From: JAWKWH01 sp040830725
GTDB taxonomy: Bacteria > Pseudomonadota > Alphaproteobacteria > Rhizobiales > Rhizobiaceae
DNA length: 64,000 bases
Assembly: GCA_040830725.1 (NCBI GenBank)
Contig: JBFOMG010000025.1
Coordinates: 1 to 64,000, forward strand
Reading direction: 5' to 3'
How positions within the stretch are numbered: position 1 is the stretch's first letter; each line of letters starts with the position of its first letter. Below the pieces are notes generated by a model that saw only the letters and a program-made list of their open reading frames with translations, was not told the DNA's origin and ran no database searches. Positions 1-8,324 of this stretch are shown here, in pieces. A program made the position numbers and the translations under genes.

Positions 1-414
1 CCCTTGCGGGAGAGAAAGCAATTTCAGCATCTTAGCGTCAGCTAAGTGCTAGAAATTGCAAGAGAGGGGGTAAATTTTCTTCACGAAACCAGCGCGACCG
101 AACCCCTCGGCCAACATCCCGAGCCCCTCTCTGGTCTTTTCCTGCATTTACGAGGGCTTGGCCGGAGTAAGTGCTTGGAAAAGACAAGAGGGGGGATTCG
201 GTGCCCTGTGAATTTATCCCCCCTCTTCCCGTCGCCAAACGCACCCGGCCAGGTCCCCGCTGCTTCGCGTTCCCTCGCTAACGAAGCCAAATCGTTGGCT
301 TCGTTTCCGCTGGCGCGGATCGCTCATCACCCCGGCGTTCGGCTCACCTATCGACGATTCACCGGATCGTCGATTTGGGCCTCCGGCCCAACCGGCTGCT
401 CACCCCCGCAAGGG
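1..414. repeat. Palindrome-rich non-coding repeat region
   Basis: No convincing gene lies in the first 503 bases. The segment is a chain of inverted repeats: arms 18-36 and 41-59 (19 nt each, two bulges, 4-nt loop); 134-142 with 177-185, extended by C/T-rich and G/A-rich flanks; 282-290 with 295-303 (perfect 9 bp); 350-358 with 366-374 (perfect 9 bp); and 377-381 with 385-389. The 10-mer at 1-10 is the exact reverse complement of 405-414, so the block may be bounded by an inverted repeat, although the true left end may lie outside the window. It resembles the composite intergenic palindromes of rhizobial genomes, but I cannot name a family. Confidence 0.6.
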
Positions 415-503
415 GAGAGATAGGTACGGCGCTGGCCCCGCCACCCGATTGGCGCAGACGTCAAGCAGGCGTACACTTACTCAAACGCTTTTTGGGAGAC
501 GTC

Positions 504-1223
504 ATGCCGCCGAACGGGCCTGTCCAGGAGCCGGTTCAAACAGTAACTGCCCGCCAGTGGATCAGATTGGCGGCGGTATATCTGCTGATCCCGCTGTTGT
601 TGTTGTTATGCGCCGGTGATTGGAGTTGGTGGCAGGCCTGGCTCTATGCTCTTCTCATCGTCGCGCTTGGACTGGGTGGACGCATCTGGGCAGAATTGCG
701 CCATCCCGGATTAACGGCCGAACGGCAGAACACTGAGAAAATCCAGAATGCGAAGGACTGGGACAAGCTGCTCGCTCCGCTGATGGCGGTGAGTATCAGC
801 TTTCCAATGGTCATCGTGGCGGGACTGGACCACCGCTATGACTGGTCGCCGGAATATCCGCTGTGGCTGAATATCGTTGGCTTTGTCTCGATTGCATTCG
901 GATACGCTTTCGCCGCCTGGGCGGTAGCGGAAAACCGCTTTTTCTACAGTTTGGTGCTCGTTGACGCGGAGCGGGGACACAAGGTGTGTGACAGCGGCCC
1001 GTACCGGATTGTCCGGCACCCGGGCTATGCCGGAAATATTCTCGCTCTGTTTGGGATTGTTCTTGCGCTGGGATCGACATGGTCCCTGCTTCCTGCGGCA
1101 GTGGCAACAGCCATATCGGTTTTGCGAACGGTACTCGAAGACCGGACCTTACACGAGGAATTGCCGGGCTATCGGGACTACGCACGTACCGTGCGGTACA
1201 GGCTGTTCCCGCGAATATTCTGA
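504..1223 (+). CDS. Isoprenylcysteine carboxyl methyltransferase (ICMT)-like membrane protein
   Basis: 239-residue multi-pass protein of the ICMT/phospholipid methyltransferase superfamily. The C-terminal third has the family signature: a C-x-S-GPYRIVRHPGY stretch (about residues 164-177), then a long hydrophobic segment and an E-LPGYRDYARTVRYRLFP ending, the SAM-binding core of these enzymes. Three to four hydrophobic segments precede it. I chose ATG 504, not the in-frame codon at 375, because GGGAG lies at 494-498 and the upstream codons fall in the palindromic repeat. The substrate is unknown; bacterial relatives methylate phospholipids or other lipids, and true prenyl-cysteine substrates are unlikely. 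It appears monocistronic. Confidence 0.75.
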   Translation: MPPNGPVQEPVQTVTARQWIRLAAVYLLIPLLLLLCAGDWSWWQAWLYALLIVALGLGGRIWAELRHPGLTAERQNTEKIQNAKDWDKLLAPLMAVSISFPMVIVAGLDHRYDWSPEYPLWLNIVGFVSIAFGYAFAAWAVAENRFFYSLVLVDAERGHKVCDSGPYRIVRHPGYAGNILALFGIVLALGSTWSLLPAAVATAISVLRTVLEDRTLHEELPGYRDYARTVRYRLFPRIF

Positions 1224-1387
1224 ATATGGCCCGGTGAATTTTCTCCAATATGCCGGCGTCGGCGGTAAAATCCCGTTCACGCGGTTGTGAACAGGGCAGT
1301 TCCTGTATTAGAATTTACTTGTTTGGCAGAGGGGCCCGTTGCTGCCAGATGAAATAATGTAACAACAATAATAAAATGGAGGAATAC

Positions 1388-3313
1388 ATGAAGTTTCAAA
1401 GAAAATCGCAAAAGTTGCAAAACTTAATTGCTACAACAATACTCGCAACAGGAGTGATGGCGACTAGCGCCGGCGGCCACGACAGCCCAAATGACGGCCA
1501 CATTCCTCCCAATGTCAATTACGGCTTTGAAGTGGTCGGCCGCGATTTGTTGGCGGGAGTAGAAGACGGCCTCTACACCGATGTCTGGTCACATGGCGGC
1601 TTCGCCTATATCGGCACCTTCCAGGAGCCCGACTGCACCGACGCCGGCGTTTTTATCGTCGACATCGAACAAGCGATTGCCAATTACCCGGCGATGGAAG
1701 GTGCGACCGTGGCCGAAATTCGCTCGGCGCCGAACACCCGCATCAACGATGTCAAGGTGCACCGGGTCGGTGAGAAAGATGTGCTGATCACCACGCAGGA
1801 ACCCTGCGGAAGGGACATTCCCGGCTGGGCAATGGCCGATGCCAACGCCAATGGCAACGGACCGGCCTTTCAGATCGGACAGGGCGGCATCAGCCTATAC
1901 GATGTCACCAATCCGTCGAAGCCGAAAGCGTTGAAGAAGAACTATTTGGAGTTTGAAGGTGTTCACAACACCTTTCCATGGACCCACAACGGCAAGAGCT
2001 ATCTGATCGGAACCGCCGACACGTTCGATTTTTTCGACACATTCTTCGTGGATATCTCCAAGCCGCAATCGCCAAAACTGCTGACGATTACCGGTGCGCT
2101 GGACTGGATTTCGCAAGGCGTAAACCTTGATCAGCTGGAGACCGGATCATCGGGCGGCATCTTCAATCACGACGTCTGGGTCAATGAAATTGATGGTGTG
2201 CCGACCGCGGTAGTCTCCTACTGGGATTTGGGGTTCGTTACCCTGGACGTCACCGATCCGGCAAATCCTGTGTTCCTGGATGACAGCACGTATCCCGCGT
2301 TAAATATCAGCGGTCAGCCCTATGAAGGCAACGCCCATGCGGCGGTCTTCGGTAGCAACGGCGACTATATCTTCGGCGGGGACGAGGACTTTTCCGACAG
2401 CAGCTTCGGGATTTCCCACAATGGAAATTCGTATCCGGCCGGCGTGGCCCTCTTTGGCCCGCCATCAATCGGGCTTTCGGGTGATGAAGTTGTCTGGACA
2501 GGCGGCGAAGGCTGCACGGCTGGCGACGTGCCTCCGGCAACCGGCGCCAACCAGGTCGCGCTTATCCAGCGTGGTTCGTGCTTCTTCCAGGACAAGGCGG
2601 AAAGCGCGGAGGCGCAGGGCTATGTCGGCTATATCGTCGCCAACGACGCCGCACGAGGCGATGCACTGATCAACATGTCGGGTTCCGGCAGCGGTGTTCC
2701 TGTGACCATTCCCGGCGTCTTTGTCGGATATTCGGCAGGTGAAGCGATGAAGGCGTTTGGGGCTGCCCCGGTCAGCGCCGGCTCGGTGTATGATGGGTGG
2801 GGATACCTTCACATCATCAACAACACTGGTTCGACGATCACCGTTCCTTCAATGGGCATGGCCAATCCCGCAACCATGGATGTGCCGACCGGGCATCATC
2901 TGGGGTACTATGCGCCGGCTGAAACCGTTGAAGATACCGGCCTCGGCACGGCATTTGGCGACCTGACCATGCACAATATCGAGGCCGATCCGCTGACGCA
3001 GGACGTCGAGCCGACGTTCGACGCCGGACCGCGGATGTTCATCTCGTGGTATTCACTCGGCATGCGAGCTCTCGAGTATCGCCCGGGCCATTTCCACGAC
3101 AACAGCAATAACGAAGGCAGCTATTCACAGAACGTCCACGAGGTCGGCCGCTTCATCGCGGAAGATGGCTCGAACTTCTGGGGCGTGCATGTCGACGAGG
3201 CGGAGGACGGGGATCAGATCATCCTGGCGTCCGACCGCAACACCGGGCTTTGGATCTTCAAGTTCCAGTGCACCGACGAAGTCACGGGCGAGCCCTTCTA
3301 TTGCCAACGCTAG
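1388..3313 (+). CDS. Secreted LVIVD-repeat protein with inserted PA domain
   Basis: 641-residue exported protein. An N-terminal signal peptide (basic MKFQRKSQK, hydrophobic stretch, cleavage near ATSAGG) precedes beta-propeller-like LVIVD repeats (motifs such as GISLYDVTNPSKPK and GFVTLDVTDPANPVFLD). A protease-associated (PA) domain is inserted at about residues 370-460 (NQVALIQRGSCFFQDKAESA). The C-terminus closes with DRNTGLWIFKF, a typical last propeller strand. ATG 1388 is preferred over 1376 because the GGAGG at 1378-1382 is correctly placed for it. The family is often annotated as choice-of-anchor B or LVIVD protein; function and ligand are unknown. A PA insertion suggests interaction with protein or peptide, which is inference. 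Confidence 0.75.
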   Translation: MKFQRKSQKLQNLIATTILATGVMATSAGGHDSPNDGHIPPNVNYGFEVVGRDLLAGVEDGLYTDVWSHGGFAYIGTFQEPDCTDAGVFIVDIEQAIANYPAMEGATVAEIRSAPNTRINDVKVHRVGEKDVLITTQEPCGRDIPGWAMADANANGNGPAFQIGQGGISLYDVTNPSKPKALKKNYLEFEGVHNTFPWTHNGKSYLIGTADTFDFFDTFFVDISKPQSPKLLTITGALDWISQGVNLDQLETGSSGGIFNHDVWVNEIDGVPTAVVSYWDLGFVTLDVTDPANPVFLDDSTYPALNISGQPYEGNAHAAVFGSNGDYIFGGDEDFSDSSFGISHNGNSYPAGVALFGPPSIGLSGDEVVWTGGEGCTAGDVPPATGANQVALIQRGSCFFQDKAESAEAQGYVGYIVANDAARGDALINMSGSGSGVPVTIPGVFVGYSAGEAMKAFGAAPVSAGSVYDGWGYLHIINNTGSTITVPSMGMANPATMDVPTGHHLGYYAPAETVEDTGLGTAFGDLTMHNIEADPLTQDVEPTFDAGPRMFISWYSLGMRALEYRPGHFHDNSNNEGSYSQNVHEVGRFIAEDGSNFWGVHVDEAEDGDQIILASDRNTGLWIFKFQCTDEVTGEPFYCQR

Positions 3314-3467
3314 GGCAAAAGTGGCTTTGCGAAAGTCGTGACGCGCCGGAGATGCGGCGGACGCGAACAGTAATTGCAGGGGACCGGTCTTGCCCGGCCC
3401 CCTGCGCACCGTCACCGACAAACGGGCGCCATGAGCGGCGCGTAAAGCAAAAGATGGAGACCTGGCC

Positions 3468-4484
3468 GTGAACGGCATGTTCAGCGCCGTATTTTTGGTA
3501 GCCCTCTTCCCTGTGATTTTGTTGCAGGGGCTATCATCGGCCGCCGCGCAGACAGACGGTGAGACCGGCCGCATTCTGTCGGTGGAATTTGAGGACGGCA
3601 GGTTGAGCGTGGACGCCCGCAACGTACCGCTTGGCCACGTGCTTCGCGCGGTCGGCGGCAAGGCCGGGTTTGAAACTCGGCGGGCATCCGCCATCGAAAC
3701 ACCGTTTACGGGTCAATTCACCGGCCTCAGCCTGTCGGAGGGTTTGGCCAGGATTCTCGGCAAATCGGCTTCCTTCGTCATCAAATATGGCGAGGGCGGA
3801 AAGCCGCAGCGGCTGGTCATACTCGCATTGCCGGAAGTCAAGGCACAGGCAGAAGTCGTAGCGGCCGGCAGCGGGCCGGCGCCGGAGGAAACACCCGGCG
3901 ATACCGTATCGGGTAATGGCGCAGACTGGATAAAATCTCAACTGGGCGCCGTTGAACCAAGCGCCCGAATTGCCGCAGTCTGGCAGCTGCGCGGCCTGAA
4001 ACCGGACCAAGCCACCGCAATCGCAATTGCTGCGTTGCGAGCGGAAACCGATGTCCGGGTTCGTGCCCGTATTGCGTCACTACTTGGTCAGATCGGTAGT
4101 CCGGGGGCGGTCCATGCGCTTATTGATCTGCTGCCCGACCCGTCGGCCCATGTTCAAAGAGCAGCGCTGCAAGCACTGGCCGCCTCCGGCAACGAGGCGG
4201 TTGATCATGCGCTTGGTCTTGCGTTGTTGCGCAAGCTGGGTGACGAGCATTTGCGCATCATGATCGTCGAAATACTCGCCGACCGGCGATCACCCGTTGC
4301 ACAGGACTATTTGAAGACCGTCTCACTCAGCCTCGGTGGCCCGGTGGCAAGCAGGGCTCAGGCTGCGGTGTCGGGACATATGCCGGGCCGCAGTTTCAAC
4401 GCCGGAAGTGCCGGTGACGTTGAAACCGAAGACCAGCCGGTCCGCTCGCAATTCCTCACCATGGCTGCGCCGCTCGCCAAATAG
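3468..4484 (+). CDS. Exported protein with secretin-N-like and HEAT-repeat domains
   Basis: 338 residues starting at GTG 3468, with GGAGA 7 nt upstream; the next ATG, 3477, is too far from it. Residues 1-28 form a signal peptide (hydrophobic core, SAAAQ cleavage). Residues about 32-100 resemble the small STN/secretin N-terminal fold: a strand, then NVPLGHVLRAVGGKAGF and LSLSEGLARIL. Residues about 150-290 are helical HEAT/PBS-type repeats (VRARIASLLGQIGSPGAVHA, HVQRAALQALAASGN). It lies 154 bp after the LVIVD gene on the same strand. It is probably periplasmic, binding another envelope protein; the exact role is unknown. No catalytic motif is seen. Confidence 0.65.
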   Translation: MNGMFSAVFLVALFPVILLQGLSSAAAQTDGETGRILSVEFEDGRLSVDARNVPLGHVLRAVGGKAGFETRRASAIETPFTGQFTGLSLSEGLARILGKSASFVIKYGEGGKPQRLVILALPEVKAQAEVVAAGSGPAPEETPGDTVSGNGADWIKSQLGAVEPSARIAAVWQLRGLKPDQATAIAIAALRAETDVRVRARIASLLGQIGSPGAVHALIDLLPDPSAHVQRAALQALAASGNEAVDHALGLALLRKLGDEHLRIMIVEILADRRSPVAQDYLKTVSLSLGGPVASRAQAAVSGHMPGRSFNAGSAGDVETEDQPVRSQFLTMAAPLAK

Positions 4485-4573
4485 GCATCCTGTCCGCCGG
4501 CTCGTGCGATTTCAGATAAAGGCGGCTGGACAAGAGCGAGGTGTAGCACGATCACAAAAGATCAAGCTTCATG

Positions 4574-5704
4574 CTATCCCAAGTGCGATTGGAACAGCGG
4601 CTTGACCCGATTGTACGCCGGAGACGTCACATCCTCGATGATCTGCAACTCCTGCTCAGAGAACGACGGCTTGTAGTATTGCTGCGCGTGAATGTTGTTT
4701 TCGGCCCAGTCGATCATTTCATCGTCGTTATCCAGTCCGCACCTGGACAGGATCATGCGGCAATGGTCTGCGGGATCGGCGCACAGCGCCTTGTAGGAAA
4801 GCAGGGTCGTCTGTTCGCCAATTTCGGTGGAATTCCCGACAACATCGGCGATGTGATTGTGGATCATCGACCAGTACAACGCCCAGCCCCTGACCTCTTC
4901 ACCATCCGACCAGCACCCGATGATTTCTTCGGTCTGATCGCGATCAATGTTGATCGGACTGCGATCGAGACCGAACTCGTAATGTCCGATCTGTGCCAGA
5001 TACAGGCGGGCGTCGGACGATTGCTGTTGCCCTTCGGCAAACAATTTGTGCTGTTTCATCGATGAAGCAATGTGCATTGCCGGATCACGGACCGGAATGA
5101 CAAAGCGGGCATCGGGGAACAGTTTGTGCAGATAGCCAATTCTGGCGATGTGGTAATTGCCTTTGGCGAGATATCGCGACCGGTCCCGCACCATCAAAAG
5201 CTTTGCCATGTGCTTTTTGTAGAAACCTTCAAACTCGGCATTTGACGTTTCATGGTCCATGACATTCGACGTTGAAGCGTCATGGCAGTCAGAAAAGAAA
5301 TGCATCCACAGCGGTTCTTCCATCGCCTCGGGACTTTCCGCTGAGACCATCAAGCCATCCTTGTGCGAGCGTTCACCAAGCTCCGGCGGTTTTCTTGCGG
5401 CCAGGCCAACAAAGCGGTTCCACCAGTAGGGGGTGAATACAAAGGGATAGTCGAGATAGCGCTGGCTAGCCGTATCGGGATGGTGTGAGAGCATCTCCAG
5501 CAGCACGGTCGTACCGGACCGCGCCAGACCACAAACAAAAATCGGTTGCGAGATGTCGATCGTGTCGATCTGCTCATCAAGAAACCTGCTTTCCAGCGAA
5601 GCGAGTTTTGCCAGCGCGTTGCCGTGGCGGGCCAGAAGCCGCGAACCGAACGCGCTCAATCGCGGAACATCGAAAATGGTTTCCTCTGCAGCGGTCTTTG
5701 CCAT
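4574..5704 (-). CDS. PAPS-dependent sulfotransferase family protein
   Basis: 376-residue cytosolic enzyme predicted to transfer sulfate from 3'-phosphoadenylylsulfate to an unknown acceptor. The 5'-phosphosulfate-binding loop is visible at about residues 55-66 (IFVCGLARSGTT), and the 3'-phosphate motif at about 201-215 (FVIPVRDPAMHIASSM). Length fits the bacterial Sulfotransfer_3-type family. It is the last gene of a minus-strand trio, 25 bp after the membrane protein gene at 5730-6497. Together with the ASST-like first gene this suggests a dedicated sulfation system acting on a lipid or glycan. The acceptor cannot be read from sequence. Confidence 0.85.
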   Translation of the reverse strand: MAKTAAEETIFDVPRLSAFGSRLLARHGNALAKLASLESRFLDEQIDTIDISQPIFVCGLARSGTTVLLEMLSHHPDTASQRYLDYPFVFTPYWWNRFVGLAARKPPELGERSHKDGLMVSAESPEAMEEPLWMHFFSDCHDASTSNVMDHETSNAEFEGFYKKHMAKLLMVRDRSRYLAKGNYHIARIGYLHKLFPDARFVIPVRDPAMHIASSMKQHKLFAEGQQQSSDARLYLAQIGHYEFGLDRSPINIDRDQTEEIIGCWSDGEEVRGWALYWSMIHNHIADVVGNSTEIGEQTTLLSYKALCADPADHCRMILSRCGLDNDDEMIDWAENNIHAQQYYKPSFSEQELQIIEDVTSPAYNRVKPLFQSHLG

Positions 5705-5729
5705 GTCGTAGCCTGTTTCAGTTGCCTGG

Positions 5730-6497
5730 TTACTTGATCCGCAAAACGAACTTCATGCCCAAAGACGCCAGCAGCAAAGCCATGAAGAACGGGATCGCCC
5801 ATTGATGCGGAAACACGACATGCTCGGCAAACAACGCCCGTGGCGCCGTCTCTATCACCAATGTGTCGACCGTCGATCCGTCGGGAAGCGCGCCCGCATT
5901 TGCGCCAAACAGCAGTTTCATCACGCCGGGAACAGCGGCAAGCCCCGGGGACGATTGATGCGTAATCTCGTAGATCAGGTTCCCGCCACTGTCGGTCACT
6001 GCCAGTGTTTCCCCTTCATGTGGCCAGTTGATCAACCATCCGGCTGCCAGTTTCTGACCACCGTTGATGGTGATGGAATCGGGACTATCCACCAGAATGG
6101 CGGCCACCGAATTAGGTTCGGGTTTGGAAAGCGCGTAGTTCGCCTCGACCCAAATGGCGAGAAAAATGACCGGAAGCGCCGAAACCAGAGCCGGTAGCAG
6201 CGAAATCCCCAACCGTTTTCCGCCAAGCCGCAACGACTGGGTGACCAAGCCGCGATAGGCGGGCTCGGAAACGTCGAGTGTTTTGAGCTTCTGCCGGATT
6301 GATTGAATCTCTGCGGCGAGTTCGTTCAACCGCCCTTGCGCGGAAATGCGGCGGTAAATTGCCATGGAGCAGAGCCCCGCCAGCACGCCCCAGAGTATCA
6401 GCCTCGCCCAAACCGGCAGGAACGAAAGGGTTGAATCGACCGTGGTAAATAACGGGTTGAACGCGCCGAAAACCGAAAGATGCTCGAAATAGCTCAT
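5730..6497 (-). CDS. Three-TM membrane protein, Oxa1/EMC3-like topology
   Basis: 255 residues. Membrane segment at about 29-48, a charged helical hairpin (RLNELAAEIQSIRQKLKTL, about 56-74), a second membrane segment at about 97-117, a roughly 110-residue presumably periplasmic domain rich in beta propensity, and a last membrane segment at about 229-251. The order TM, cytosolic coiled coil, LP-rich TM recalls the Oxa1/EMC3/DUF106 superfamily of membrane insertases, but the similarity is judged by eye only. Its ATG overlaps the stop of the upstream ASST-like gene (ATGA, 6494-6497), indicating translational coupling. No annotated family name is certain. Confidence 0.6.
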   Translation of the reverse strand: MSYFEHLSVFGAFNPLFTTVDSTLSFLPVWARLILWGVLAGLCSMAIYRRISAQGRLNELAAEIQSIRQKLKTLDVSEPAYRGLVTQSLRLGGKRLGISLLPALVSALPVIFLAIWVEANYALSKPEPNSVAAILVDSPDSITINGGQKLAAGWLINWPHEGETLAVTDSGGNLIYEITHQSSPGLAAVPGVMKLLFGANAGALPDGSTVDTLVIETAPRALFAEHVVFPHQWAIPFFMALLLASLGMKFVLRIK

Positions 6498-8143
6498 TGG
6501 CTTGTTTCCGCGACCTGATCACCGGCTTCGGTCCCGGCAAGTTTCCCGGAGAAGAAACCAATTGGAACCCGGATCATTTCCAACAGATCGGAGGTTCGGT
6601 TGTTTTCAGGTCCATAGCGTCTGGTCGGGCGCCATTCCCAGACCAGTTTTCCCGACCGGTCGAACTCCAGGGCGCGGGCATCAAGGCTGGAAGAGACCAG
6701 GCGGTTGCCGTTTGGCAATTCATCAATCGCCCCGTAAATCGGGCTCAATAACCTGAGGCCATTCGCTCTGTCAGCGATCCACCTGAAGTTCTGGGCCAGC
6801 GGATCCCATTCGACAACCCGTGAAGTTCCGTTCTCTCCGCCGGAGTTGTCATAGATCAGGATCGTGCCCCGATCGGTCAGCAGCGGTTCATGTGGCCTGA
6901 CCCAGTTGCCCGACGCCGCCCAGGTGATCTTTCGGGTGACAGGATCCAGAAGGGCGATCATGTCCAGGTTTCGGATGCAGACCAGGATATCACCCTCATT
7001 GGCAAACGGCAGTGCGAGTGCCTGTGACGCGGTGACATAATTGGCCGTGTTCATGTGATAGGGATCGCCACCATCGACATTGTCGGCCACTCTTTTGAGG
7101 TGGCTGGCAAAAGGCGTGCCTTCGAACGCAGCCGCAATTGCTATCCGGTCCAGTTCTTGGCCGTCCGCTGCGAGAATGGCGACACCCTCGTCAAGGAACG
7201 GAACCTTTGCTTCCGGAGCAAATGAAGGCGGTTGGTCGCTGATCTCCTGATAAAGCGTGATGATGCGGCCATCCGGCGCAACGTCGACGGAGTGGTGATA
7301 AAAATCCGGCTGGGCCCAGACGATGTTGGAATTCCAGTCCAGCTTCATCAAGGTAACGCCGTAGGGCGTTGTGCGATGGTTTTCCATGACCACCAGAAGG
7401 CTGCCATCGGGCAATGGTTTTACCCGCCGCCAATACGGTCCCCTTGCATCGCCGGTAAACGGTTTTCCCGCAGCGGCATAGGCTCTGGTAATTGCAGTGC
7501 GGTCCAGTTCCCAGCGGTGGATTTCCTCGCCTTTCATGTCGAGCAAACGGGCTGAATGTTCCATCGATGAGAGTTCGATATTGTAGCCTTCGAACGCCCT
7601 TTCGGGATCATGCACCACCACACCGGAGGCCGAAGCCGGAAAGCGCTCCAGCCTGGTATGCCGGTCCAGATTGATGTCGCCGAGACCCCCCAGTCCAAAC
7701 TGGGCTGCGGCCACCCAGTCGTGAAAGGTTTCCCGTGAGCTTTCATGCCAGCCTACTGCCCCGAACAACACTGCAAAGACCAGCAATGCGGTACTGGAGC
7801 CGGATTTGCGGCGCTGTGGAACCTCAGAAGCGGGTGCGGCAGCGCCGGCCGGACCAGTCTGGGTTGGCGCTCCAGCGGCAACGGCATGATTCTGGCGTTT
7901 CCGGCCGATCGACAGAACGGATTTGGCGGACCAGCGAATGAGTGCCCAGCTTGCCAGAAACAGAACCGAAACCAGGCCGGCGAGTGCCCCAAGAACGCTG
8001 ACACCGGCGCCAGGCCCGATATAGGCATGGGCCGGCTCCGCCATCAGCAACAATGACGGTCCCGCAGCAAGCAAGGCGCCAAATTCGAGCTTTCTCAAAA
8101 CTGCAACTACCTGTGATCGACCCGGTTCTGTCGGGGTATTCAA
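6494..8143 (-). CDS. ASST-like (arylsulfotransferase family) propeller with AYIGPGAG membrane leader
   Basis: 549 residues. A hydrophobic N-terminus ends at AHA, followed by the motif AYIGPGAG (residues 40-47), a TM helix (about 48-67), a low-complexity Ala/Pro/Gly linker, and a second TM (about 117-131). From about residue 165 comes a beta-propeller of the arylsulfotransferase family, with HHSVDVAPDGR, DPYHMNTANYV and RPHEPLLTDRGTILIYDN stretches holding conserved His/Asn/Asp positions. The domain should face the periplasm. It is the first gene of the sulfation trio. The start is unclear: TTG 8143 is used here, a TTG about 14 codons downstream is possible. True PAPS-independent sulfotransferase activity is not proven; many homologues are uncharacterised. 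Confidence 0.7.
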   Translation of the reverse strand: MNTPTEPGRSQVVAVLRKLEFGALLAAGPSLLLMAEPAHAYIGPGAGVSVLGALAGLVSVLFLASWALIRWSAKSVLSIGRKRQNHAVAAGAPTQTGPAGAAAPASEVPQRRKSGSSTALLVFAVLFGAVGWHESSRETFHDWVAAAQFGLGGLGDINLDRHTRLERFPASASGVVVHDPERAFEGYNIELSSMEHSARLLDMKGEEIHRWELDRTAITRAYAAAGKPFTGDARGPYWRRVKPLPDGSLLVVMENHRTTPYGVTLMKLDWNSNIVWAQPDFYHHSVDVAPDGRIITLYQEISDQPPSFAPEAKVPFLDEGVAILAADGQELDRIAIAAAFEGTPFASHLKRVADNVDGGDPYHMNTANYVTASQALALPFANEGDILVCIRNLDMIALLDPVTRKITWAASGNWVRPHEPLLTDRGTILIYDNSGGENGTSRVVEWDPLAQNFRWIADRANGLRLLSPIYGAIDELPNGNRLVSSSLDARALEFDRSGKLVWEWRPTRRYGPENNRTSDLLEMIRVPIGFFSGKLAGTEAGDQVAETSQ

Positions 8144-8324
8144 CCGCCAAAACGTTTAATTGTCGTGAAGGCGCGGGCATTGCAGAATCACGAGCAACGA
8201 CCGCGGCAATCGGGGACAACCCGTCGCAGACCGCTTGCCCGTCGCCGCTTGCTCACCATCCGCCCTTCCCCCATACTTGCCTAAATTAGAAGAACATTCG
8301 GGCATCTGCCCGCAGGGAGGCTTC

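Noticed and set aside
46..423. Open frames in the first 423 bases
   Set aside because: They run through palindromic repeat DNA, lack an SD, and the encoded protein has no domain.
711..1290. Frames antisense and out of phase to the ICMT-like gene
   Set aside because: The sense protein has a clear family signature; these frames are its shadows.
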